A model generated the notes under the pieces. It made no database searches. It worked only from the letters and a program-made list of their open reading frames with translations, and had not been told where the DNA came from. Both the position numbers and the translations under genes were made by a program. This document shows, piece by piece, positions 24,437 through 32,993 of a DNA stretch of 39,452 bases. Source of the stretch: Frankiales bacterium (lineage in GTDB: Bacteria; Actinomycetota; Actinomycetes; Mycobacteriales; SCTD01); contig JAOPVV010000331.1 of the NCBI GenBank assembly GCA_025966005.1, positions 1 through 39,452 on the forward strand, given 5' to 3'. Each line of letters starts with the position of its first letter. The stretch's first letter is position 1.

Positions 24437-25925
24437 CCTCGAGCGGGCTGCGCCGGAAGGAAGGGGACGCGCCAGCGCCACGACCGCCAGCGCCGCCGCG
24501 AGGGCCGTGCCCGTGATGCGTCCGGGGAGCGCCGTGCCACCACCACGGGTCGCCGCTGCGACAAGGACCTGGCCGTCTGCTCGGGCCATCACCGCACGCA
24601 CGTACCCGTAGTAGCGGTCGACGTCCTCCTGGATCGGCAGCGCTGTCAGCGCGGGACAGCCGTCGACCGGCTCGATCAGCTCCTGCACGGCTGACTCGGC
24701 GGACCAGGGGGAGCCGGCGCTGACCCATGCGACGCCCGCCACGGCCAGAACCACGAGCCCTCGCACGGGCGGGGGCAGTAGCCGGAGGTCCTGGCGGCCT
24801 CGGAGTGACGGCAGGGCCAGCAGGACGGCGAGGGCTGCTGCCGGCAGGACCGGTATCGCCAGGCGGGGTCCGAACGCAAGCCACCCGAACGGCGGGTACC
24901 AGGCTGCGAGCGCCGTGGTCGAGCCGATCGCAGCAGCGGCGACGAGCACGGCCCACAGCCCACCCGCCCGTTCCCGGGTCGTCTCCCGCAACCGCCCGCC
25001 GCCGACGGCGAGTCCGACCAGCAGCACGGCAGTCACCACGGGCCAGGAGAGGGCGACGCCGGCGGACGGGCTGAACCACTGGAAGAAGGCGAACGGCAGC
25101 AGGCTCTCCCGTTCGGTACCGAACTCGGGGACCAGGTAGCCCGCGTTCCGCACGGTGCCGAACCGCAGGACGTTGAAGGCCCCGGACAGCAGCAGCGCCG
25201 TCGCGGCCCCGGCGCCGACACGGACGACCACGGTCCGCTCCGGGAACGTGCGCCCGCGGCTCGCCGCGGCCAGACACAGGACGATGACTACCGGGAGCAG
25301 CGTCTCCTTCCCGAGGCAGGCCACGAGCACGACCGGTCCGATCCAGCGCAGCACCCCGAGGCGGGCGACGGTCACGGCGCCGACGAGCGCGGCGGCGGCC
25401 AGCATCTCGCCGAACCCCGCGGTCGACTGGTACGGCGCGGTGCTCACCAGGACCGCGAGGACGGCCACCGCCGCCCGGGCCCGCTGGTCGGGGCGGCGGA
25501 CTGCGTCGAAGGCGAGGACGGGGAGGGCCAGGCACAAGGCGAAGCACGCCAGGGACAGCGAGGCCAGCAGTACCACGACGTGGTCCACGGACAGGCCCGC
25601 CGCCGTGACCAGCGCCGCTGGCAGGTACTGCAGCAACGGGTACGGGCCGATGGCGCTGTACGTGTCGACCGTCGAGCAGGAGGACAGGACTCCCGAGGTC
25701 AGGCAGTCCAGGGCGACGCGGTGCCAGCGGCCAGGTTGTTCCTGTCGCCGGTGTTGATGTTGCCGACACGGAGCCCGAGGCTCAGGACGAGCAGGACGTA
25801 GACCGCCGCCAGGCACGGCGCGCCCAGAGCCGCCGCACGGGCGGCGGCCCCTCTCCCTGTGGCTCCGGCAGCGGGGGCAGCTGTGCAGCCCCTCGCTCGC
25901 TGGTCGTCCGGCCAGGCTTGCTCAT
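24417..25925 (-). pseudogene. Frameshifted polytopic membrane protein (GT-C-like)
   Basis: A membrane protein of about 500 residues spread over all three minus frames. Start: ATG 25925 in ATGA overlap with the upstream GT stop, MSKPGRTTSERGAAQLPPLP, frame closed after 47 codons. Next frame: ALGAPCLAAVYVLLVLSLGL and VGNINTGDRNNLAAGT, ended by a stop at 25699. Next frame: RVALDCLTSGVLSSCSTVDT, then many hydrophobic helices to GTALAAALAVVALARP, with no stop of its own until 21848. The closing stop (24417) is back in the first frame. Three single-base deletions explain it: C-run at 25848-25851, G pair at 25720-25721, and probably the G-run at 24463-24466. The GDRNNLAAGT/VDTYSAIGPYPLLQYLPA loop suggests a lipid-sugar-dependent transferase. 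Either a true pseudogene or uncorrected assembly indels. Confidence 0.75.
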
Positions 25926-26935
25926 CGGGACCCTCCGCAGGGGCAGCGGTCAGCGACCGAGGCCAACCAGGCCAGCACCGCCTCGGAGTCGTCGGCGTCC
26001 ACGACCGCTCCGGCAGGCGGCGGTTGCGCAACGCCGGCGCGGCCGCGGAGGCGGGCCGCCGTCAACGCGGCGAACACGGCTGGCTCAGCGGCGACGTCGA
26101 GGAGCGGGTGCTTCTTCAACCCATGGGCCCCGGCCGGCGTCGTCACGACCGGAAGGCCGGCGAGCAGGGGTGACAGCACCTTGCGCTTGACGCCGGCGCC
26201 GTGCGCCACCGGCGCGAGGTGCACGTCGCCGACCTGGTACAGCTCCGACTCGTCGGCGACGTAGCCGGCGTTCCGGAACCGCCAGGGCAGCGCGGGGGCG
26301 TGCGGACCGTGCAGCACTATCGACCAGTCCACCCCCTGGAGGATGTCCTCGAGCAGCGGCAGGCACAGATCGACGAACCACGCGAGGCCGTCGCGGTTCG
26401 GGGCGTAGGACCAGTCACCCGCCATCAGCAGCCGTCCTGCAGGCGCCGTCGAGGGCTGCAGGACCGGCGCGTCGGGTCGGCCGGGCAGGACCAGTCGCCG
26501 CCGGCCGCGGACGGTGCCGCGATCCTCGGCCCGGTCGGCCGCGGAGATCCACGTGACCAGGTCGGGCCGGGGCATGGTGGCGAGCGTCGCGGCGTCGCGG
26601 AGCACACGCGCGGCGTAGAGGGGGTGCCCGGCGCGCAGCCCGGACCGGTCGACGAGCAGCCACGAGTCGACGGCGTCCAGCCAGACCGTGCCGCACCGGC
26701 GGCGCAGCGCCCGCACCGAGCCGGCAACCGCGTAGCTGACCACGACGCCGAGACAGGGCCGTACAGCCACCGTCCCGAGGCCGCGTGCGGTCGTCGTCTG
26801 CGCGGTGAATCCGGCCTCGTCCAGCACGGCGACGACGTCCCGCACGCGCAGGCTGGCTCCGGTCGTCCGGCCCGAATCGGCGGTCGGCGTGACGACAACG
26901 AGCGCGTCGTGCCGACCTGCTGACGGGTCAGCCAC
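25922..26935 (-). CDS. GT4-like glycosyltransferase (337 aa)
   Basis: A GT-B type protein with an N-terminal half containing ALVVVTPTADSGRTTGASLR and LGVVVSYAVAGSVRALRRR, and a C-terminal half with RLLMAGDWSYAPNRDGLAWF (the common start of the donor domain in this group), FRNAGYVADESELYQVGDVHL and LAPVAHGAGVKRKVLSPLLA. The usual E-x7-E motif is replaced by GAGVKRKVLSPLLAGLPVV, as in GT4 subgroups annotated as glycosyltransferase_1-like. GTG start inside the end of the upstream GT gene (8-base overlap). Substrate unknown. Confidence 0.82.
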   Translation of the reverse strand: MADPSAGRHDALVVVTPTADSGRTTGASLRVRDVVAVLDEAGFTAQTTTARGLGTVAVRPCLGVVVSYAVAGSVRALRRRCGTVWLDAVDSWLLVDRSGLRAGHPLYAARVLRDAATLATMPRPDLVTWISAADRAEDRGTVRGRRRLVLPGRPDAPVLQPSTAPAGRLLMAGDWSYAPNRDGLAWFVDLCLPLLEDILQGVDWSIVLHGPHAPALPWRFRNAGYVADESELYQVGDVHLAPVAHGAGVKRKVLSPLLAGLPVVTTPAGAHGLKKHPLLDVAAEPAVFAALTAARLRGRAGVAQPPPAGAVVDADDSEAVLAWLASVADRCPCGGSR

Positions 26936-28826
26936 CTCGGCGCCAGGGCCAGCCGGTCCTACGGTCGAACATGCCGTCGGCCAGCGAGACCCCGTTTTCC
27001 GACGGAGGCAGGACGGACGCCCACGACGGGACGTCCGCCGCGCAGGACGCGTCAGTCAGGACGTGGACGCCGGTGCCCAGGCACCGGGCGCGGCGCAGAG
27101 ATTCCCCCAGTGCCGGCAGGAGCGCCTGCTCCACGACGACGTGGTCGACCAGGCGGGCCAGGTGGACGTCGTCGGGGCCGCCCTCCACGACCAGGGCGTC
27201 TCCGAGAACGGCGTGGGCCCGCGTACCGGGCCGACGCAGGAGCAGGACCACGGGCGCCGGACGCTCGAGCGTCCACCGGGCGGTGCGCGCGGCCGCAGCG
27301 ACGACATCGTGGAGCAGCGCAGGGTTCAGGTCGAGCCCGGCCAGCAGGGGCGCCTGCTCGGCCAGGGGGTCGTGCAGGGCAACGCGCTCGAGGCCGATGT
27401 CGGTCACGACGGGCTGGTAGAGCAGCCGCGCCTCGACCAGGGGGCGTGCACCAGCCGGGGCACTGACCACGAAGGCCGTTGCGGGTGCGAGTCGCTCGGC
27501 GGAGACGTCCCGAGGGTCGTTGACGCGGACCGCGCCGGGTCGCCGCGGGAGGTTGTGCACGGCCGCGGTGTTGGCGGCATCGACGACGAGCAGCGCGGGG
27601 GGGGCGCCCGGCGTCCGGGGCGTGCGTGCGACGAGGTCGTCCAGCGCGGTCCAGGCCAGCCGCGCCGACCGCTCCCAGGTGAACTGCCGAGCGCCCGCCC
27701 GGGCGGCGGACCGCAGGTGGGCGAGGTGGTTGTCGTCCTCGAGCAGCCGCCGCAGGGCAGCGGTGATGTCGGCGACGTCCTCGGGGTCGAAGAAGACGGC
27801 GTCGTCCTCCGACAGCTCGACGAGGCTGCTGCCCCGGGCCAGCACCGTCGGGCAGTCGCGGGCCATGGCCTCGAGTGGCGGCATGCCGAGCCCCTCCTGC
27901 GTCGAGGGGAAGACGAAGGCGAGGGCGCCGCCGTAGAGCTCGGCGAGCTGGTGCTCGCTCACCTCGCCGGTCAGGACCAGCTCGTCCGGCGTCACGCCGC
28001 CCTTTCGCGCGAGGCGCCGCAGCCGGCGGACGGTCCCGACGTTCAGGCGGCACGCGACCACGAGCGGCGTCCTGCGTCGCAGCGGCGGAGGCACGCCGCC
28101 CCACGCCTCGACGAGCCGGTCGAGGTTCTTGCGCGGGTGGTCCCCGCCGACGGCCAGCAGGTAGCGGTCGGGGACCGGTGCGGCGTCGACCGCGGTCGGT
28201 CGTTCCTCGAAGGAGGGGAAGGCTCCGCTCGGGTACGGCCCGCCCCAGACGGTGGCCGTCGGCGGGCAGGTGCCGTCCATGAGCTCGCGGGCTTGCTGGG
28301 CGCTGTAGTCGCTGATGGACAGCAGCAGGTCGCAGCGCCGCAGGTCCTCGAAGCGGCGCCAGTAGTCGTCGGCGCCGGGGCCGAGCAGGTACGTGCTGGG
28401 GTCGGCGGCCGGGATCAGGTCGAACAGCAGCGCGGCGGTGGGGGGACCGGCCGGGTTGCCGTCGACCGAGCTCACGTTCTCGACGTCGCCCTCGAAGACC
28501 GACCCGACGAGGACGGCGTCCGGGCGCAGGGAGCGGATCGCGGCGGTGCGGGCCGACTGCGCCGCCTCGCGGCGCTCCGGAGTGCGGCTCGGTCCGAAGG
28601 GCCAGGCGGCCTCGAAGACGTGGATGTCGCGCGCGGGCAGGAACCCCTCCAGGGCCGTCCTGGCCCGCAGCAGACGGTCCGGGTCGTCCCCGGCGTTGAG
28701 CAGGACGGCCAGCTGGTGGTCACCGGCCGTCTGCGCCAGCGCCCGGGACAGGCACAGCACGTACCGCCCGATGCCACGGCGCGAGCTGGACGACTGCACG
28801 CACTGCAGGTCGAGCAGGAGCTTCAC
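26928..28826 (-). CDS. Large GT4 glycosyltransferase with extra C-terminal domain (632 aa)
   Basis: Residues 1-385 form a GT4 enzyme: LLLDLQCVQSSSSRRGIGRY, LLFDLIPAADPSTYLL, LLSISDYSAQQARELM, LLAVGGDHPRKNLDRLVEAW, ELVLTGEVSEHQLAELYGGA and the catalytic-site motif PSTQEGLGMPPLEAMARD. The N-terminus and several motifs closely parallel the first half of the 931-residue GT upstream, so the two are paralogues. Residues 400-632 are a second region without a clear E-x7-E motif (PVVLLLRRPGTRAHAVLGDA, GTGVHVLTDASCAADV) that I do not recognise. A C8 tract codes for the joint between the two parts (27597-27604). GTG start overlaps the preceding stop. Confidence 0.87.
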   Translation of the reverse strand: MKLLLDLQCVQSSSSRRGIGRYVLCLSRALAQTAGDHQLAVLLNAGDDPDRLLRARTALEGFLPARDIHVFEAAWPFGPSRTPERREAAQSARTAAIRSLRPDAVLVGSVFEGDVENVSSVDGNPAGPPTAALLFDLIPAADPSTYLLGPGADDYWRRFEDLRRCDLLLSISDYSAQQARELMDGTCPPTATVWGGPYPSGAFPSFEERPTAVDAAPVPDRYLLAVGGDHPRKNLDRLVEAWGGVPPPLRRRTPLVVACRLNVGTVRRLRRLARKGGVTPDELVLTGEVSEHQLAELYGGALAFVFPSTQEGLGMPPLEAMARDCPTVLARGSSLVELSEDDAVFFDPEDVADITAALRRLLEDDNHLAHLRSAARAGARQFTWERSARLAWTALDDLVARTPRTPGAPPALLVVDAANTAAVHNLPRRPGAVRVNDPRDVSAERLAPATAFVVSAPAGARPLVEARLLYQPVVTDIGLERVALHDPLAEQAPLLAGLDLNPALLHDVVAAAARTARWTLERPAPVVLLLRRPGTRAHAVLGDALVVEGGPDDVHLARLVDHVVVEQALLPALGESLRRARCLGTGVHVLTDASCAADVPSWASVLPPSENGVSLADGMFDRRTGWPWRRGG

Positions 28827-29095
28827 GCGGGCCCGTTCGGCAGGCCGAGCCGGGTCGCGACCGCAGCCAGCCGTCGCTCCTGCTGCCGAGTGCGAGGAGG
28901 GTCGAGCTCGGTGTCGAGGGCCGCGGCGCTGCCATCCTCACGGACCCCCGACTTCACGATGCCGACGGCGCGCCGCACCGCTGGACTGGCGTTCAGCGCC
29001 TGGTAGAACGCGCGGTACACGCGCGGGTAGGCGCGGATCTCCTGCTCGAACCGGGAGGCCACCCGCCACAGGGCGGTCTTCGCGCGACCGCTCAC
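28823..29095 (-). CDS. Small basic protein of unknown function (90 aa)
   Basis: Starts at GTG 29095, overlapping the stop of the 931-residue GT (GTGA), and its own stop overlaps the start of the 632-residue GT (GTGA). The track's 388-residue version is mostly an antisense shadow. The protein is helical and basic: RAKTALWRVASRFEQEIRAY, PRVYRAFYQALNASPAVRRA, then KSGVREDG and a charged tail RTRQQERRLAAVATRLG. I recognise no family. Position and tight coupling make it a likely partner or membrane-contact module for the neighbouring glycosyltransferases. It could also be a detached tail of one of them. Confidence 0.6.
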   Translation of the reverse strand: MSGRAKTALWRVASRFEQEIRAYPRVYRAFYQALNASPAVRRAVGIVKSGVREDGSAAALDTELDPPRTRQQERRLAAVATRLGLPNGPA

Positions 29096-31887
29096 TGCCA
29101 CGACCAGCCGTCCTCTGGCGTCCACTGGGCCAGGGGCTCCTCCTCGTCGCCGAGGATGCGCATCAGCCGCGCGCCCACGTCGCGCCAGGTGCGCAGCCCG
29201 TCGCGCGAGGCCTGCGCCACCGGGGCACCGGTCAGGACCCGCTGCAGCACGTCCGCGAGCGGGTCCGCAGCGGAGAAGAAGGTGGCGTCGTCGCCCGCTA
29301 CCTCGCGCAGGACCGGGATGTCGTGCACCAGGACAGGACAGCCGCGCAGCGCTGCCTCCACCACGGGCAGACCGAAGCCCTCGCCCTCCGAGGCCACGAT
29401 CGCCGCGGTGCACGTGCGGTACAGCCGGTCGAGCTCGGCGTCGGAGGCGTTCTGCAGCCAGGTGAAGCGGGGCTGCGTCGCCTCGCACGCCTCCATCCGG
29501 CGGACGATGGATTCGACCATCCAGCCGCTGCGGCCGAGGACCGTCAGCTGTACCGGGACGCCGGCTGCCCAAAGTCGGTCGAAGGCGTCGAGGACGGCGC
29601 GGTGGCCCTTGCGCGGCTCCACCGTGCCGACCATGAGGAAGTGGGCGGGCTCGCGGTCGCCGACGACGACATCCGCGGCCTGGTCGAAGTCGCACCCCAG
29701 CGGGAGCCACGACACCGCGAAAGCGTCGGGGCGCCCCGGCGGCGCGGCCCGTACGTAGGTCGCTAGGGCCTGCGCCGTCGCGCGGCTGTTGACCAGGAGC
29801 ACGTCGGCGTGCGTGATGGCCTGCTGCAGCCAGGGGGTGAACGAGGAGGCGGCCGCCCCGGGAGGGAACCACTCCGGGTTCGTGTAGGGGATGAGGTCGA
29901 AGACGTTGACTGCGAGGCCGACGCCGCGGGCGCGGGCGGCCCGGAGCTGCTCGCCGCCGGTCGCCAGCTGGGAGTTGAGGTCGATGCACAACAGCCAGTC
30001 CGGGTCGGTCGTGCGCACCTCGGCGGCAGCGAGGACCTCGTCCGCCCGGATGTCGGGGTGGGCCGTCCCCTCCGTGGTCGTGCCGAGGGAGAAGGGCACG
30101 ACCGCCCCGCCGTCCTCACGCAGGAGATCGGTGAGAGCGTGGTGGAGCCGGGCGGCGGTGCGCTGGATGCCGGACAGGAAGGGGGTCGTGCGGTAGACGG
30201 TGACGTCGCTGGCCAGCAGCGGGCCGCGAAGACCGCGCGCAGCCCAACGCGGTCGCTGCTCCACGGGGGCGCCGTCGACGGTCGAACTCAGCCCGGCAGC
30301 GCCGGCGGCCCAGTGCCGTCCGACGTCGCTCGCGTAGGCCAGCTCGACGGCCTCGGCGACCGCTGCGGCGTCCTCGAGGTCGACGACGTGCACGGGCACG
30401 CTGCTCACGCCTCTGCGGAGCAGGGCTGTGCAGGTGTCGGCATCCGGGACGAGCACCCCGACCGCGGGCGCGAGCAGCGTGCCGACGTCGCACGAGATCG
30501 GGGGTGCCGCCCTGACGACGACGACGCCCGGCCGGTCGGCCAGCTCGTCGGCATCGGTGTGCGAGTCGCCGGCCGGAAGGACGTGGAGTACGCGGTCGAA
30601 GCGCGACCACGGCTCGTCCCAGTGGCCGGGCTCGACATCGGTGACGACGTACGACTCCGGCAGGGCGACGGCGCCGCCCACCCGCGCGACCCGGACGCCG
30701 ACCGGGGCGTGCACGGTCGGCTTCACCAAGCCCTCGAGCGCTGACCAGGTGAGAGCGGCCGTCCGCTCCCAGGTGAAGCGCCGCGCCGCGCGGTGCCCGG
30801 CCGCGACGAGCTCTGCCCGGACGGCGTCGTCGGTGAGCAGCTGCGTGAGGCAGTCGGTCAGCGCCGGGACGTCGGCGGGTGGCGCGTAGGCCCGCGGGTC
30901 GTCGAGCAGCTCGACCAGGCTGGTGGCCGCGGCCATCAGCACCGGGGTGCCGACCTGCATCGCCTCGAGCGGAGGCAGGCCGAGACCCTCCTCGAGCGAC
31001 GGGAACAGCAGGACGTCGGCGCGCTCGTAGGCCCAGGCGACCTCGCGGTCCCCCGCCTGCCCGGCGAACACGACGTCCTCGGCGGGCAGGCCCGCAGCCT
31101 GTGCCCGTTCCAGCAGTCGCAGCTTGTTCTCGTGGGGCCACTCGCCGACGATGACGAACGGCCGTCCCTGCCGGACTTGGGGGGACAGGCCGGCCCAGGC
31201 CAGGACGGCCGTGGCGACGTCCTTGCGGGGCTCGTCGCGCCCGACGGCCAGCGCGAAGCCGCCGGCGGGCGCCCAGGAGGGGCGGCTCACCGGTTGCGGC
31301 GGGGGCGCTGCTCCGTGGATCGTCGTGACGGGTGGGCAGCGCTCCACCAGGCGGCGGGCCTCGGCTGCGGAGTGGTCGCTGATGGACAGCAGCAGGTCGG
31401 TCCGGGCCAGCTGCTCGAGCGCTCGCAGGTACTCCTGTCGGGACAGCGGGTCGGCCTTGTGCCGGTCGAGGTCGCCGAGCGGGATCAGGTCGTAGAGCAC
31501 GGCCGCGGTGGGCACGTCGGAGCAGTGCTCGTTGACCGTCACAGGGGCGAGAGCCGGCAGCTCGAACACGCTGGACAGCAGCACCACGTCCGGCGCCAGC
31601 GCGGCGACCGCGGCCTCCCGGACGAGCTCGGCGTCCGGTCGACCCGCGCGCCGCCGGTCGACAGCGGGGGCCTCGAAGAGCACGACGTCGTTACGACCGA
31701 GGGTGCCCGCCAGCGCGTGCCGGATCTCCAGCACGCCCTCCGCAGATCGGGCGCCGTCGAGCAGGACGAGCAGCTCGTGGTCGCGGCGGCTGTCGGCCAG
31801 GGCGCGCACCAGCGACCGGGCGTAGTAGCCGATCCCGCGCTCGGCCGAGGGTCCCTGCAGTACCTGGAGGTCGACCAGCAGCCTCAT
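29092..31887 (-). CDS. Two-domain (GT4-GT4) glycosyltransferase, 931 aa
   Basis: Two complete GT-B halves in one protein. First half (about 1-375): LLVDLQVLQGPSAERGIGYY, VLYDLIPLGDLDRHKA, LLSISDHSAAEARRLVE, LAVGRDEPRKDVATAVLAWA and PSLEEGLGLPPLEAMQVGTP. A middle stretch (about 390-510) has Rossmann-like but degenerate sequence. Second half (about 520-930): VYRTTPFLSGIQRTAARLHH, VNVFDLIPYTNPEWFPPGAA, LMVGTVEPRKGHRAVLDAFD and SEGEGFGLPVVEAALRGCPV. Both halves keep the E-x7-E motif, so both may be active, as in bifunctional enzymes that add alternating sugars. No membrane helix. ATG overlaps the fkbM stop (ATGA). Confidence 0.88.
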   Translation of the reverse strand: MRLLVDLQVLQGPSAERGIGYYARSLVRALADSRRDHELLVLLDGARSAEGVLEIRHALAGTLGRNDVVLFEAPAVDRRRAGRPDAELVREAAVAALAPDVVLLSSVFELPALAPVTVNEHCSDVPTAAVLYDLIPLGDLDRHKADPLSRQEYLRALEQLARTDLLLSISDHSAAEARRLVERCPPVTTIHGAAPPPQPVSRPSWAPAGGFALAVGRDEPRKDVATAVLAWAGLSPQVRQGRPFVIVGEWPHENKLRLLERAQAAGLPAEDVVFAGQAGDREVAWAYERADVLLFPSLEEGLGLPPLEAMQVGTPVLMAAATSLVELLDDPRAYAPPADVPALTDCLTQLLTDDAVRAELVAAGHRAARRFTWERTAALTWSALEGLVKPTVHAPVGVRVARVGGAVALPESYVVTDVEPGHWDEPWSRFDRVLHVLPAGDSHTDADELADRPGVVVVRAAPPISCDVGTLLAPAVGVLVPDADTCTALLRRGVSSVPVHVVDLEDAAAVAEAVELAYASDVGRHWAAGAAGLSSTVDGAPVEQRPRWAARGLRGPLLASDVTVYRTTPFLSGIQRTAARLHHALTDLLREDGGAVVPFSLGTTTEGTAHPDIRADEVLAAAEVRTTDPDWLLCIDLNSQLATGGEQLRAARARGVGLAVNVFDLIPYTNPEWFPPGAAASSFTPWLQQAITHADVLLVNSRATAQALATYVRAAPPGRPDAFAVSWLPLGCDFDQAADVVVGDREPAHFLMVGTVEPRKGHRAVLDAFDRLWAAGVPVQLTVLGRSGWMVESIVRRMEACEATQPRFTWLQNASDAELDRLYRTCTAAIVASEGEGFGLPVVEAALRGCPVLVHDIPVLREVAGDDATFFSAADPLADVLQRVLTGAPVAQASRDGLRTWRDVGARLMRILGDEEEPLAQWTPEDGWSWQ

Positions 31888-32993
31888 CGGCGACGCTCCA
31901 CCGCAGCAGCGAGCTTGGCCTGCAGGGCCCGTCGCCGCCGCAGGTCCGCCGGGGTGTCGACGTGCGCCGGGGGGGGCGGCGGAGGGCTCGGCTGGTTCAG
32001 CGCGCGTCGGGCGAGTGCGGTGTCGGCCGTGCTCCGCGCTCGGCGCAGGGGCTTGGTGAGGCGCCAGGACTTGCTCTCGAGCATCACCCGCTCGCGTGCG
32101 ACGGCCGCGTCCCGCTGAGACTTGACGAGCTCGACCTGGCGCTCCAGCGCCTCGACCTCACGGCCCAGTGCCTGCACTGCTCGGTTGGCGGTCTCGACAT
32201 CGCGACGCAGCACCTCTGCCTCGCGTCGGACTGCGGTCAGCTCCTCGGCCTGGGCCTGTGCTGCTGCCAAGCGCTCCTCCAGGACCCGAGCGTGCCGACC
32301 CGCGTCGACGACGTCGCGCCGCTGCCAGCCGTCGAGCATCACGTCCAGGACCCCGAACGGCTCGGCGACCGCGGCGGCGAGGTCGAGGTGCTCCGGGGAC
32401 ACGTACCAGCGGTTCAGTCCGTCGAAGGTCACGAAGCCGTACCCGGCGTCGAGCAGCAGCGGCTCCCAGCCGTCGTACGACGTCGTGCGCGAGCCGGGCA
32501 GGGTGGCTTCGACGCAGACCAGCCACGGCTTCCACCGGGTGAGGTCGAGACCGCGCAGCGCCTGCTCCTCGTGGCCCTCGACGTCGACGCTGAGGAAGTG
32601 CACCGCGGGCGGGTCGAGGTCGTCGAGCACGTCGGTGAGTCGAACGGCCGGTACGGAGATCGTCCGCTCGACGCCCTCGGACTCCTCGACGGAGCCGCGG
32701 CCCCGCGTGCCCACGTCGTTCCATGTCAGTACGCCCGGACTCGAGTGCGCCGCGGCAGCGATGACGACGTCACGCGGCCGGGCCTGACGCAGCCGCTCGG
32801 CGGCCTCCGGCTCCGGTTCGAGCAGCAGCCCGTGCCACCCTTCGGCGCTGAGAGCGGCGGTCAGGGAGTCGTCGAGCGGGTCCGAGGCCCCGACCTCCAC
32901 GTAGAACGGCTCGTCCACCCCGCGCAGCGCCCGCCAGGCGCGCACGTCCTCGCCGTTCTGCGCGTACGAGACCCGGCGCGGCGGCATCGTCAT
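31884..32993 (-). CDS. FkbM-family methyltransferase with C-terminal coiled coil
   Basis: 369 residues from ATG 32993 (ATGA overlap with the transporter ATPase). The N-terminal 235 residues are an FkbM-type SAM-dependent methyltransferase: RVSYAQNGEDVRAWRAL, YVEVGASDPLDDSLT, GLLLEPEPEAAERLRQ, VHFLSVDVEGHEEQALRGLD and WLVCVEATLPGSRTTSYDGW. Residues 240-315 form a long coiled coil (LEERLAAAQAQAEELTAVRR, LGREVEALERQVELVKSQRD) ending in SKSWRLTKPLRRAR, a motif common at the tail of surface-glycan enzymes, then a Pro-rich segment encoded by a C8 tract. The likely job is O-methylation of a sugar. The position right after Wzm/Wzt raises the idea of a chain-terminating role. Confidence 0.87.
   Translation of the reverse strand: MTMPPRRVSYAQNGEDVRAWRALRGVDEPFYVEVGASDPLDDSLTAALSAEGWHGLLLEPEPEAAERLRQARPRDVVIAAAAHSSPGVLTWNDVGTRGRGSVEESEGVERTISVPAVRLTDVLDDLDPPAVHFLSVDVEGHEEQALRGLDLTRWKPWLVCVEATLPGSRTTSYDGWEPLLLDAGYGFVTFDGLNRWYVSPEHLDLAAAVAEPFGVLDVMLDGWQRRDVVDAGRHARVLEERLAAAQAQAEELTAVRREAEVLRRDVETANRAVQALGREVEALERQVELVKSQRDAAVARERVMLESKSWRLTKPLRRARSTADTALARRALNQPSPPPPPPAHVDTPADLRRRRALQAKLAAAVERRR

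Noticed and set aside
21848-25816. Single 1,322-residue minus-strand ORF
   Set aside because: It joins two separate membrane-protein genes through the antisense strand of the GT2 gene. The middle translation is a shadow and each real gene has its own start signals.
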